DNA of 38,008 nt from Streptococcus danieliae (GTDB lineage: Bacteria; Bacillota; Bacilli; Lactobacillales; Streptococcaceae), in contig NZ_WSRS01000004.1 of the NCBI RefSeq assembly GCF_009767945.1, positions 1-38,008 on the forward strand, written 5' to 3'. The notes below the pieces were generated by a model. The model ran no database searches, was not told the origin of the DNA, and worked only from the letters and a program-made list of their open reading frames with translations. Position numbers and translations under genes: made by a program. Shown here piece after piece: positions 16,001 through 25,447 of this stretch (positions are counted from its first letter, which is position 1; the number at the start of each line of letters is the position of its first letter).

Positions 16001-16851
16001 CAAGCATGTCCCAAGTTGGATCTAGCGCAAGTCAAATTGTCGGTCAATTGAATGGGATTCCGGGTGCTACCCAGGCGGTCGTGTCTGCCTTTAATACTAT
16101 GAGTAGCCAAGTACAATCAGCTATGAACCGAGCCCTACAGGCGGTTATTTCGGTTGGGAATCGGATGAAAGCTCAAGGACGTCAGATTGGTCAGCAAACT
16201 ACTCGAAACCTAGCCCAAGGGATTCGAAGTGGTGCTGGTCAAGTTTCTGGCTCCATGAGTTCGTTGATGCAAGCGGCGGTATCTAGAGCGCAGGCTGGAG
16301 TTGGAGCTATGCGAAATGCGGGGGCAATGATTGGCCAAGGCTTAGCGCAAGGAATGCTTTCAGCACTGGGGGCAGTGACAGCTGCAGCAGACGCATTAGT
16401 TGCTCAAGCGGAGCGTGCTGCTCAAGCCAAGGCTAAAATCCATTCTCCATCTCGACTGTTCCGTGATGAGGTTGGTATTTTCATAGGTCAAGGGATGGCT
16501 GTCGGTATCGAAAAGAGCGCTAAGTTTGTGACGAAGGCTATTGATGATTTAGTCGAAGAAGCTAGTGAAATCGATTTGCGTCTGGACGATTTGTTTGATA
16601 ACCGTTTGAGTTATCAGGCAAATCTTGGGGAAATCAAGGGGGATATTACCCACCAATTGGTCAATCGTAGAGAGGAAAGGCATTTTGATGCTCTTAGCGA
16701 AGCTCTAGATACTATTCAAGCTTCTCTTGGTCGTGAGGTTGTATTCAATATCAATGGTCAAGAGTTTGCTCGGGTAACTGGTAGGGATATAGCTAGCTAT
16801 CAGGCTAACGAAGCACGGATCAACAAATTATTGAGGGAAGGAAAACGGTGA
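13009..16851 (+). CDS. Tail tape measure protein
   Basis: A 1280-residue tape measure that sets the tail length and is ejected with the DNA. The N-terminal part holds the TMP core (EMQDFATKTIYSASDMASTYSQLEAVGT, then the KPKVAWQDFKIMMEQAPAGMAAVAKEMGMS block). The middle (about residues 440-1040) is a chain of hydrophobic and helical segments, several of which may cross a membrane. The C-terminal part contains a region common to streptococcal phage TMPs (KAKIHSPSRLFRDEVGIFIGQGMAVGIEK). No peptidase or lysozyme domain is visible. AGGAGGG precedes the ATG, and the stop overlaps the next start. Confidence 0.93.
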   Translation: MGDTSYTVEAILKARDSGFSSAFKKAEQSVTGLTGMAGKVGSVFKSVLGANLVSSALTAGIGAVTSGIGGMVSELNSSQKAWKTFEGNMQAFGKSGAEIAAAKQEMQDFATKTIYSASDMASTYSQLEAVGTKNVGSLVKAFGGLAASAENPSQAMKSLSQQATQMASKPKVAWQDFKIMMEQAPAGMAAVAKEMGMSTDELVAAVQDGKISTEEFFDAMERAGNSDAFQKMATEFKTVDQAIDGLKEGLSNKLMPAFDKLNEFGIKAVNAVSNAIDKINFDKLAKGLGDFLNRIDIEGIVEKVAGVLSTIGGLFKSAFATIGDTGLFQNLLHTFDLLGSVAAQVFGGMVSESNTFSNAMEAVGEVFNLFIFSVQDAITAVGDFISGLQKAGAIDAVVDAFYDLVKAGLDLSEKLSGLIPWEAIGVAVGYVIKFISKVVQAIANLSQMISGDIWRGTVSGVAGAILAFKGFNFLKSFNPFSIFKKKAEESVDGATNGIKKSKSTISQIFNGISNVLKSAGNALKSTFQGLGGALKSTLQGLGKTFEGFGKGFGAAMKGIMQGMRGLNPATLIAFGTSFAIAAVGIGAAIAIIAAGFTLLATQSQGVSEILRAVGDVIVSVGKAIGTVVQMAFQGLADALVTVAPVLPIVATAFAMMSPAITAVGEAIAAIIESFSGLAPVITALGDAISQVVSAISSGVAEIITAATPIVEIISNTFTTLVQIVADSIVQIVQALAPFMPAVTEMVVAVAPVLSQIIDAFNNLVDNLGPIIDSITELFGTLGEQISDILEGAQGVIDSFGGAVRNVLDGISGIFDSIGNAALNAGRGVKEMAQGIKILVDMNIVDLGETLFKVASGLGDMAKHSGAMTKLGSAMSQVGKGMTSFSTEAEPAAAAMTAFSTGIGPLKETMAQLPQIMTTAATGFQTFTAQAVASLAGLSAINAPIALFKDQISSIGPTLLVAGAGMTLLATQFSVVGVSLGALTAGFTALSAALAMISASMSQVGSSASQIVGQLNGIPGATQAVVSAFNTMSSQVQSAMNRALQAVISVGNRMKAQGRQIGQQTTRNLAQGIRSGAGQVSGSMSSLMQAAVSRAQAGVGAMRNAGAMIGQGLAQGMLSALGAVTAAADALVAQAERAAQAKAKIHSPSRLFRDEVGIFIGQGMAVGIEKSAKFVTKAIDDLVEEASEIDLRLDDLFDNRLSYQANLGEIKGDITHQLVNRREERHFDALSEALDTIQASLGREVVFNINGQEFARVTGRDIASYQANEARINKLLREGKR

Positions 16852-18860
16852 TGGATGAAAAAATCATAATGACTTACAACGATGTGAATTTTAGTGATTT
16901 GATTGATGTCATCTCAGTTGAAAGGGATATCGGGAATAAGCGCGATGTGACTACCAATCCGGCTCTGACCCTCGGGGCTACAGTAAATCGGGTTAAAGTA
17001 GGCATGAAAGAAATTCGAGTTCGTTTTTCTTTGGCTTCAGTGAAGCTATCTGATATTCAATTTGTTGATACTACGCAACCTTACGAATTAAGATATAAAA
17101 ATCTCAATAAGCTGAGAGAAAAAATTGCGGGGCTGTTACACACGACAGTCCCTTTAAAATTGGAATTCTCGGATGAACCAGATCGTTATTATTGGGCTTT
17201 GTCTGATGGCGATATTTCGCTCGGAGCTATCACGACTTGGTATGACGAGGCGACAATCACCTTCCTAGTCCCCGATGGTGTTGCCCATTCTACTACCTAT
17301 AAGGAGGTCACCACCCACCGTATAGAAAGTGACCGAATTATCTACACGGTTGATAACCAGGGGACAGTTGATGCCTTCCCAATCATCGAAGTAGAACATG
17401 AAGAGTCGAATGGCTATTTAGCCTTTGTCAATCGTGAAGGTATCAGCGCTTTGGGTGATGAATCAAAGGTCGATGCGGATGCCTATGTTCGACCTTCTGA
17501 ACCTCTGCTCGATTTTAAGGGAGGGAGACTCTTTAATAGTGTATCTCTTCCTTCTTCCTCTTACGGAAGTTCTTCTGGCGGGTCTCGAATGGAGTTCATT
17601 TCAAATAACGATAGAGGTTACAGACTACGAATCACTCTTGAAACACTTAGTCAAAATACCAGCTCTCGAACCAGTCAAGTTAAGATGAGGGCTCATCTCT
17701 TGAATCAGGGATGGACCTTCGCTTTGTATGACATCAATGCTTCCGTTACAGTTAGTGGCCAAACCTTTACTTACTCAGGGCGGCCGCAAATGCTGACAAA
17801 AAACTCCAGCATTCTTTTGATCGAGAAAACAATTTCGGTCACTCATGATGGGAATGGTGCCAAAACTATCTCTGTTTCTGGCTGGCTAACTGGTCAAGGG
17901 GGCTACTCACCCAACCGTTTGACTGTCCGCACTTCTAACTACAGTCTTCCAAGGCTGGCTCTATCTAGTCATTCTAGTGGACATACTCAAGCAAGCGGGC
18001 CTAATCTAGCACAAAAGAATGTCGCAGTCAGAAACGACAATAGCGACCTTCAGAATGCTAGTCTCAAGGTTGAAAATGCTTGGGGGCGGAATCACTTAGC
18101 ACTAAACGCCCTGGGAACTATTGGTCAGAATCAAGGTGCAAGTTCGGCCGGCTTGACCTGGGTTATTCCAGGGAGTGAGCGAACTACAAATGAATATATC
18201 TGGTGGCGTCAGATTTTTTGGTGTGGGCGTGTGAACCAGCGAGGTTTTCTCAAGGTCATTGTTTCAGACGAAAGTGGCGCCTTCCTTTATGGTGTGGAGA
18301 CCATCAAACGGGGAGCTGATTTTGAGACCGAGTACAATTTCTTTGCCACAGACGGCAAAGGTGGTTTTGAGTTTTTGAAACAATGGAAATTCAAACCGAG
18401 CCACAAAAACGAGGAGAATCCATTCAATAGGGACCGCGGTTGGTCGGATTTGAACCGGAAAGATGACCAGGTTGACGTTTATTGGTTTGGTTCTCATTTC
18501 CGGGTAACTGTTCCCAACATCAAAGGGAAGAAAGCGGCTAAGATTCATGTTGTTTTGGGCGGTTATCCAGGTAGCGAATGGCCAACGCATATGTACCTTG
18601 ATGAACTTTACTTCCGAATGGACTTCGGTAAAAAGTTCACGGATAAGCCAACCAATGCTTTTGGCAAACAGTCCAAAGTCGTCATCAATTCGGAAGACGA
18701 CACGATTCAGGTTGACGGCGTGATGAATGCCAATCTTTTGATTGACGGCGCTGGTTTTATCCGGCTTCCTCCGGGAGAGTCGGAACTTCAGTTCTTTGCC
18801 TCCAAGTGGACTAGAAAGATGCCTCGGGTAACAATACGATTTGAGGAAAGGTGGTTATAG
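16851..18860 (+). CDS. Distal tail protein (Dit), extended with extra modules
   Basis: A 669-residue Dit. Residues about 1-225 are the normal N-terminal Dit ring domain (NRVKVGMKEIRVRFSL, PLKLEFSDEPDRYYWALSDG, DNQGTVDAFPIIEVEHE). Ordinary Dit proteins are about 250-300 residues. Here, after DAYVRPSEPLLDFKGG, an insertion of about 370 residues precedes the last part (VVINSEDDTIQVDGVMNANLLIDGAGFIRLPPGESELQFFASKWTRKMPRVTIRFEERWL), which is the usual Dit C-terminus. The first 130 residues of the insertion resemble the N-terminus of the receptor-binding protein at 25447-27483. This is the layout of so-called evolved Dits that carry carbohydrate-binding modules. The ATG at 16851 is preferred over the GTG just before it. 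Confidence 0.88.
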   Translation: MDEKIIMTYNDVNFSDLIDVISVERDIGNKRDVTTNPALTLGATVNRVKVGMKEIRVRFSLASVKLSDIQFVDTTQPYELRYKNLNKLREKIAGLLHTTVPLKLEFSDEPDRYYWALSDGDISLGAITTWYDEATITFLVPDGVAHSTTYKEVTTHRIESDRIIYTVDNQGTVDAFPIIEVEHEESNGYLAFVNREGISALGDESKVDADAYVRPSEPLLDFKGGRLFNSVSLPSSSYGSSSGGSRMEFISNNDRGYRLRITLETLSQNTSSRTSQVKMRAHLLNQGWTFALYDINASVTVSGQTFTYSGRPQMLTKNSSILLIEKTISVTHDGNGAKTISVSGWLTGQGGYSPNRLTVRTSNYSLPRLALSSHSSGHTQASGPNLAQKNVAVRNDNSDLQNASLKVENAWGRNHLALNALGTIGQNQGASSAGLTWVIPGSERTTNEYIWWRQIFWCGRVNQRGFLKVIVSDESGAFLYGVETIKRGADFETEYNFFATDGKGGFEFLKQWKFKPSHKNEENPFNRDRGWSDLNRKDDQVDVYWFGSHFRVTVPNIKGKKAAKIHVVLGGYPGSEWPTHMYLDELYFRMDFGKKFTDKPTNAFGKQSKVVINSEDDTIQVDGVMNANLLIDGAGFIRLPPGESELQFFASKWTRKMPRVTIRFEERWL

Positions 18861-21800
18861 TGCTATTAACAATTCACGATGCGAACTTGAAAAAAGTTGC
18901 CTTTGTCGAGAATGACAAAGATGGCACTTTGAATTTTTTTAATGACGAGTGGCGCCGTAATTTAGAGACAGCCTCTTCGGTGTTTAATTTTTCGGTCTAT
19001 AAAAAAGCCCTCAAATACGATACGATGACCTCTAAAACTTATAATGTTTTAAATGAGCGAGCCTTTGTCTCTTTTCGCTACAAAGGTCGGACTTATCTAT
19101 TTAACGTGATGACAGTTACAGAGAACGAGGATTCTATTGAGTGCTCCTGTTATTACCTATCATTAGAGCTTACCAATGAATATCTAGGAGCTTATAAGTC
19201 AGATAAAGCCATGACCTTTATTGAGTACATGAATCTCTGGGAAATGGTTCAGAATAATGCCATTAAAATTGGAATTAATGAGGTCAAGGATCAACAACGA
19301 AAACTGGAGTGGGAAGGCGAAGATACAGCTTTAAACCGTCTACTATCCATTGCCAATAAGTTTGATGCTGAAATTGAGTTAGTTACAAAACTAAAAGCGG
19401 ATTCTTCCTTAGACTCTTTCATCTTGAATATCTACAAGGCCAATGATGGAAAAGGGGCTCAAGGGGTTGGTAAGAGACGTTCAGACATTCTTTTACAGTA
19501 TGGTCGGAATGTAAAAAACATCACTCGAACAATTGACAAAGCTGAGATTTTTAATGCCATCATGCCTACTGGTACTTCAAATCAGTCCACGGATGATCCC
19601 AAAAAAGGGACTGCTACCAAACAAGCGACCACCAAAACAGGCTACACTGGTTCAGAAATCAAGTATGCAGGCAAGACCCTATCTAAGGAAAACCTGTCCA
19701 AGATTGTTGAACATTGCCGCAGGAACGATTTGCTTATTTCGGGGGTTATCTGTCAGCTCTATCTAGAAAGTAATTGGGGGAATTCCAACGTTGCTAAGAT
19801 GGACAATAACTGGTCAGGAATGAGTGGTGGTGCCCAGACGCGACCTTCTGGGGTTGTGGTGACAACTGGGTCCTGGCGTCCAGCTAATGAAGGCGGGACC
19901 TATATGCACTATGCCAACCTAGATGACTTCTTCAAGGATTATACCTACCTTTTGGCCCATCAAGAGATTTATGCGGTGAAAGGCAAGAAGGATATCGAAG
20001 GTTATACCAACGGGCTTTTTCGTTCGGGTGGGGCTCGCTTTGACTATGCAGCTTCTGGTTATGGGCATTACATTGGTCTCATGCGTTCCATTCGTTCTGG
20101 AGTCAATCAGGCTAACAATGGGGTTTTGGATAAGCTTGATCGTGGAGAATTGATTGGAAACCTTGGCGGACCTGCGGAGGTTTCTTCTGCGACTAAGGAC
20201 CCACGGATTGACAAGATGGTCCAGTGGTTTGAAGCAAGGCAAGGTAAAGTCACTTATTCCATGGCGAGCCGTGGTGGGCCATCGTCTTATGATTGTTCGT
20301 CGGCTATTTATTATGCTATGCAACATGCGGGCTTTCAGGGGATTGGGACCTGGGCCTTTTCGACAGAGACTGAACACGATGCTCTTAAACGGGCAGGTTA
20401 TCAATTGGTGGCAGAAAATCGCCAAATCCCTCTCCAGCGTGGAGACATCCTTATATGGGGCAAGCGTGGATACAGTGCTGGGGCTGATGGGCATACAATG
20501 CTCATGAAAAACAACTCGGATATGATTCACTGTAACTTTCGGCATAATGGTATCTCAACCAACAACTATCAAGCATATCTCCAAAGTATGGGGCGAGCGG
20601 TCTATACATACGTTTACCGTATGCCGAACCAAAGGGGAGACAACACTTCTGGTGCTCCGAAAACAGAAGCGGTTCTGAGAGAAGCGGATAGTCTTAAAAA
20701 TCGTACAGTCGGTTCTGGTGAGTGTTACGGCTTAGCAGCTTGGTATTCGATGAAGCTTGGTGGCCCTGGTCTCGGCGGTGGAGTGACAGGAATTACCGAC
20801 GTCATTGGTGACACCATGCGGGCTTCTCATATTGGGGATGGCTATAATTTTGCCAAATATGGCTGGAAAGTGGTTCGTGGCGGTGGAGACATCCGAGCGG
20901 GTGGTCTCTACAATGTGAAGCCTAATTATGGACCGATGGGGACTGGTTACTATGGTCACACAGGTATCATTCGGAAGGTTGAAGGCAATCAGGTTACAGT
21001 TCTTGAACAGAACTATGGCGGTAAGCGCTACGTGGTTCAAAATACCTATGGGATGGACATCTTCCGGAATTGTATTCAGACGATCTGCTACCCTCCAGAG
21101 TTGGCCAAGGGTGGATCAGCAACAGCTAGTCCTAAACCAGTTGAGAAAAAGGAAGAAGCTAAAGCAGAGGTTACCACAACTACAAATGAAGTTGTGGAGG
21201 TCAAGATTGACCCTAAGAAGTACCAGGAATGGAAGAACGAGAAGGGTCAGGTTGAGTTCTATCTCAAAAATGGGGTGCTCTATGCCCCGCTATCTCGGGA
21301 TCTTTATCCATCTGTCTTATCTGGTCGAGAAACAAGTGATAACTGGATCCGCAAGGACATGAAGATTGAAACGGATTCGCAAGAGACCTTGATTTCGAAT
21401 GGTTTGCGGGAATTGCGAAAACATGCCTATCCGAAAATCACGTATGAAGTGGACGGATATGTAGACCTAGAAATCGGGGATACCGTAAAGATTCGTGATG
21501 AAGGTTTCACACCAACACTCATCCTCCAAGCTCGGGTATCTGAACAGACCATTTCCTTCACCAATCCTAGCAGCAATAAGACTGTCTTTTCGAATTTTGT
21601 CGCCTTAGAAAACAAGGTGTCGAAAAATCTCATGAATGAGTTGGAGAAGATGGTTGAGGATGCGCGGCCTTATGAAATCCGCCTTACAACGGATAATGGG
21701 GTCGCTTTTAAGAATCACAATGGTTCGTCGCTCTTGACGGCCCAGCTTTTCAAAGGTAAGACCGAGCGTCAAGCCATCTTTCTCTTTAAGGACCTGGAAG

Positions 21801-24800
21801 ACAGGTTCCTGGGGACCAACCAACAATTGGAGGTTAAAGGGAGCGATGTTGAAGAGGTTTTGAATGTAGTAGTTGAGGCCTATGTCGATAATGTTCTTGT
21901 TGCTAAAACGGATATTTCTTTCACCAATGCCATGGATGGGGCAGTCGGAAGGGCTGGTGAGAAAGGGGCAGACGGACGGACGCCTTATTTCCATACAGCA
22001 TGGGCGGATAGTGAAGATGGCCGGCTTAATTTCACGGTCGAGGATAGTGCCAATAAGGAGTACATGGGAACCTATAGTGACCACACCCCGGAGGATTCGA
22101 CTGATCCAGGACACTATAAGTGGGTCAAGGTTAAAGGTGATGACGGACAGGACGGGCAAGATGGGCGCGGGGTGGTCAATTACACCAACTATTACGCTCT
22201 GACTGATTACGAGGGCGGGGTTACCGTTCCGCACGGAAACTTATTACAGGAGAGTGATTCCCGCTGGGAGAGCACTAATTTTCAGTCTAAGGTGTATCAA
22301 TTAGCAGAACCGCTTGAAGCAGGGGCTACCTATACATTAGCCATTCGCTGGTGGCGAACTGGGCAAAACTTTAACAACTATAAGCCCATGGTCTTCTACA
22401 ATGGTTGGCGTTTGCAATTGCTGGCTCCTATCAATACGACCAATAACCAACAAAGCTCATCAAAGTTGGCTTATGATTCAGAGTTGGATTTTTGGTGGGG
22501 GACTTTCACAGTTCCTAAAGAAGAGACCATGAACGATAGTCAAAAAGCGGACTATGCCAATAAAGCCAATCCACGAATCGAGATTTACCGTCACGGTTCT
22601 CAAGCTAGCAAGGATGTGACTGGAAGTAATGATGATAAGCTTCGCTCTGGTGCGGACTGGGCTGTTTTGGTCAAGGGGACTACTCCTATTAAGGGTCCGC
22701 TTAAAGCAGACAAGGAGTTGGGCTGGAGCTTAGATCCGCAATTGGTGACACCAGAAAAACGCTTCCTCTGGTATTACCGCATGGAAGAGTATTCCGACGG
22801 CTCTGTGAAAACGACTGAGCCTATTTTGCTTGCCGTCCATGGCGAGAAAGGAGAAAAGGGAGACCCTGGAGAAAGAGGTCTCCGCGGCCTTCAAGGAGAA
22901 CGAGGTGAGCGAGGGATTCCTGGAACTAAAGGAGCTGATGGTCGCACTAGCTATACGCATATCGCTTATGCGAATAGCGCCGATGGGCGAACTAATTTCT
23001 CTGTCTCTGATTCTAACCGAACCTATATCGGCATGTACGTCGACTTCCAAGAGCAGGATTCGACAGATCCAAATGCCTACCAGTGGACACTAGTGAAGGG
23101 GGCTGACGGTCGAAACGGAACGCCAGGGCCTAAAGGGGCAGATGGTCGAACACCATACTTCCACGTTGCTTATGCAAGTTCGGCAGACGGACGGACTAAC
23201 TTCAGTACAACTGACGCAGCAGGTCGAACCCACATTGGAACTTATACTGACTTTGTACAAGCAGATAGCACTAATCCTACTAGCTATGTATGGGCTTTGA
23301 TGAAAGGTTCTGATGGTCGTAATGGCCGTGATGGTAGAGACGGTGCTCAAGGTCCAAAAGGGGACAAAGGGGATACTGGAGCGAGAGGTCCACAGGGCGC
23401 TCAAGGAGTCAAAGGCGATAAAGGCGATAAGGGAGACCAAGGAGCGATTGGTCCACGAGGTGAACGTGGGCTTCAAGGCCTACAGGGCCCTCAAGGAACA
23501 CAGGGAATCCCAGGACAAAAAGGTGCCGACGGTCGAACACAGTATACCCACATTGCCTATGCAGACACCAATCTTGGAGGTGGCTTCTCGCAAACTACCA
23601 ACGGCTCTAAAGCCTATATCGGTATGTATGTGGATTTTGAGGAAACGGATAGCCCGAATCCAGCTCGATACCGCTGGACTAAAATCCGAGGTGACAAAGG
23701 AGATAAGGGAGATAAAGGAGACCGTGGTGAAAGAGGTCTTCAAGGTTTGCAAGGTCCACAAGGAGCACAAGGGATAGCTGGAGCGAGAGGTGCCGATGGT
23801 CGTACCCAATACACCCATATCGCTTATGCTAACTCCGCCGATGGACGGCAGGCCTTTTCGGTATCCGATGCTAATCGTTCTTATATGGGAGTCTATGTGG
23901 ATTTCACCGAGAATGATTCTACAGATCCGACCAAGTACCAGTGGACTCTCATAAAAGGTGCTGATGGAAGAAACGGGACTCCAGGACCTAAAGGTGCGGA
24001 CGGCAGGACCCCTTATTTCCACGTCGCTTATGCAGGAAGTTCTGATGGTCGCAGTAATTTTAGCACAACCGATGCAAATGGCAGGACCTATATTGGGACT
24101 TATACTGACTTCATACAAGCAGACAGTACTAGTCCAGCTTCTTATCAATGGGCTAAAATGGCAGGAGACCGTGGTCCGCAAGGACCTAAAGGTGACAGAG
24201 GGGATCGTGGCGTTCAAGGTCTAAAAGGTGACCAAGGTGTCCCTGGTCCTAAAGGTGCTGATGGACGGACTCCTTATTTCCACATTGCTTATGCAAACAG
24301 TGAGGATGGGAGGAAAGATTTTTCCACGACAGCTTCAAATGGACGTAGATTTATCGGCACAGTTACGGACTATAATCAAGCTGATCCGACAGATCCTCAA
24401 GCTTATCGATGGGCGTCCATTGTAGGGGATTTGGATATCGGGAATTACAATCATATCCGAAATGGAGCCTTTCCAAAGGATAATCGTTATTGGACCAATG
24501 TTCGAATTGCTAGCCACCCTTTCTACTACAATAACCAGAAAAAACTGTTTCTTTTGGAAACCAATAAGGCGGATGAAATCACTAGTTCCTCGGCTCGATT
24601 TGATGTTAAAAGAAATACAGACTATACGCTTAGTTTCTATGCCTTCGCTAGCGGGAATGTGTCCAGCTCCGATGTGTTTTTCTTAGGTAGAAAAACAGGA
24701 GAGACTAGGGATTTCACCGTTATTAATCAACCGATCGTTAAACGGCGTTATTCTCCGCACAAAGCTGAGTATGTCACGGTCACTTTTAATTCTGGTGAAG

Positions 24801-25447
24801 TCGATAATGGCTATATTCGTTTTGACAATAATGGTTCTAGCAATGGTCAGAATTCTCTTCTTTTCTTCGGTGAGGTTATGCTGGTTGAAGGAAATGCAGC
24901 CCAGAAATGGAGTCCCAACCAAGAAGATATCGATGATGAGATAGCCCAAAAAGCAGACGCTCAACTGACCATCGAGCAGATTAACCGGCTCAACGAACAG
25001 GCAGGAATCCTGATTGCCGAGTTGGAAGCTAAGGCTTCGGCGGATATTGTGGCCCAGTGGGTTGAGACGGTTAAAAACCAAATTAAGGAAACTGAACGCG
25101 GTAAGAAAGAGACCGAACAGGCTTTGATTACAGCTAGTCAACGCATTATCGCCCTCCAGCAAAATATGGGCGATATGCAGATTCGGACCGAGTTCATGGA
25201 TACCTATTTCAGTCAGAGTCAAGATGGTTTGATTCTGGGAAAAAAGGATGGATCGTCAGCAGTTCGGGTCAGCAATGACCGGATTTCATTTGTTTCAGCA
25301 GGTAAAGAAGTGGCCTTTATCTCGCAAGGGGTTCTCCAGATTGACAATGGGGTCTTTGTCAAAAGTCTTCAGGTTGGTCGCTTCCGTTTAGAACAGCACC
25401 AACAAAATCTTGATATGAATGTCATTCGTTATGTAGGAGGTATCTAA
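18860..25447 (+). CDS. Giant Tal / tail-tip protein with three cell-wall hydrolase domains and collagen-like fibre
   Basis: About 2195 residues. The N-terminal part (residues 1-260) and the segment after about residue 790 form the split prophage tail endopeptidase (Tal) baseplate domain. Inserted between them are: a glucosaminidase-type domain (about 265-430; LYLESNWG with likely catalytic Glu303), an Amidase_5/NlpC-P60-like domain (about 447-590; YDCSSAIYY with Cys479), and a CHAP domain (about 595-750; GECYGLAAWYSM with Cys622, and GHTGII with His700). From about 1032 to 1857 come seven repeats of roughly 55 residues (GADGRTPYFH...YANSADGR...) separated by Gly-X-Y collagen-like runs, with one longer insert that may bind carbohydrate. 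The protein ends in a helical and strand-rich tip. A GTG at 18860 with AAAGGTGG upstream fits better than the GTG at 18851. Confidence 0.9.
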   Translation: MLLTIHDANLKKVAFVENDKDGTLNFFNDEWRRNLETASSVFNFSVYKKALKYDTMTSKTYNVLNERAFVSFRYKGRTYLFNVMTVTENEDSIECSCYYLSLELTNEYLGAYKSDKAMTFIEYMNLWEMVQNNAIKIGINEVKDQQRKLEWEGEDTALNRLLSIANKFDAEIELVTKLKADSSLDSFILNIYKANDGKGAQGVGKRRSDILLQYGRNVKNITRTIDKAEIFNAIMPTGTSNQSTDDPKKGTATKQATTKTGYTGSEIKYAGKTLSKENLSKIVEHCRRNDLLISGVICQLYLESNWGNSNVAKMDNNWSGMSGGAQTRPSGVVVTTGSWRPANEGGTYMHYANLDDFFKDYTYLLAHQEIYAVKGKKDIEGYTNGLFRSGGARFDYAASGYGHYIGLMRSIRSGVNQANNGVLDKLDRGELIGNLGGPAEVSSATKDPRIDKMVQWFEARQGKVTYSMASRGGPSSYDCSSAIYYAMQHAGFQGIGTWAFSTETEHDALKRAGYQLVAENRQIPLQRGDILIWGKRGYSAGADGHTMLMKNNSDMIHCNFRHNGISTNNYQAYLQSMGRAVYTYVYRMPNQRGDNTSGAPKTEAVLREADSLKNRTVGSGECYGLAAWYSMKLGGPGLGGGVTGITDVIGDTMRASHIGDGYNFAKYGWKVVRGGGDIRAGGLYNVKPNYGPMGTGYYGHTGIIRKVEGNQVTVLEQNYGGKRYVVQNTYGMDIFRNCIQTICYPPELAKGGSATASPKPVEKKEEAKAEVTTTTNEVVEVKIDPKKYQEWKNEKGQVEFYLKNGVLYAPLSRDLYPSVLSGRETSDNWIRKDMKIETDSQETLISNGLRELRKHAYPKITYEVDGYVDLEIGDTVKIRDEGFTPTLILQARVSEQTISFTNPSSNKTVFSNFVALENKVSKNLMNELEKMVEDARPYEIRLTTDNGVAFKNHNGSSLLTAQLFKGKTERQAIFLFKDLEDRFLGTNQQLEVKGSDVEEVLNVVVEAYVDNVLVAKTDISFTNAMDGAVGRAGEKGADGRTPYFHTAWADSEDGRLNFTVEDSANKEYMGTYSDHTPEDSTDPGHYKWVKVKGDDGQDGQDGRGVVNYTNYYALTDYEGGVTVPHGNLLQESDSRWESTNFQSKVYQLAEPLEAGATYTLAIRWWRTGQNFNNYKPMVFYNGWRLQLLAPINTTNNQQSSSKLAYDSELDFWWGTFTVPKEETMNDSQKADYANKANPRIEIYRHGSQASKDVTGSNDDKLRSGADWAVLVKGTTPIKGPLKADKELGWSLDPQLVTPEKRFLWYYRMEEYSDGSVKTTEPILLAVHGEKGEKGDPGERGLRGLQGERGERGIPGTKGADGRTSYTHIAYANSADGRTNFSVSDSNRTYIGMYVDFQEQDSTDPNAYQWTLVKGADGRNGTPGPKGADGRTPYFHVAYASSADGRTNFSTTDAAGRTHIGTYTDFVQADSTNPTSYVWALMKGSDGRNGRDGRDGAQGPKGDKGDTGARGPQGAQGVKGDKGDKGDQGAIGPRGERGLQGLQGPQGTQGIPGQKGADGRTQYTHIAYADTNLGGGFSQTTNGSKAYIGMYVDFEETDSPNPARYRWTKIRGDKGDKGDKGDRGERGLQGLQGPQGAQGIAGARGADGRTQYTHIAYANSADGRQAFSVSDANRSYMGVYVDFTENDSTDPTKYQWTLIKGADGRNGTPGPKGADGRTPYFHVAYAGSSDGRSNFSTTDANGRTYIGTYTDFIQADSTSPASYQWAKMAGDRGPQGPKGDRGDRGVQGLKGDQGVPGPKGADGRTPYFHIAYANSEDGRKDFSTTASNGRRFIGTVTDYNQADPTDPQAYRWASIVGDLDIGNYNHIRNGAFPKDNRYWTNVRIASHPFYYNNQKKLFLLETNKADEITSSSARFDVKRNTDYTLSFYAFASGNVSSSDVFFLGRKTGETRDFTVINQPIVKRRYSPHKAEYVTVTFNSGEVDNGYIRFDNNGSSNGQNSLLFFGEVMLVEGNAAQKWSPNQEDIDDEIAQKADAQLTIEQINRLNEQAGILIAELEAKASADIVAQWVETVKNQIKETERGKKETEQALITASQRIIALQQNMGDMQIRTEFMDTYFSQSQDGLILGKKDGSSAVRVSNDRISFVSAGKEVAFISQGVLQIDNGVFVKSLQVGRFRLEQHQQNLDMNVIRYVGGI

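Noticed and set aside
23300..23800. Short repeated DNA in the fibre region as a CRISPR-like array
   Set aside because: The repeats are coding Gly-X-Y units with irregular spacing and no constant repeat-spacer pattern.
23480..24217. Long minus-strand frame of 245 codons opposite the fibre region
   Set aside because: It is a shadow of the repeated Gly-X-Y codons on the plus strand; no ribosome-binding site and no sensible protein.
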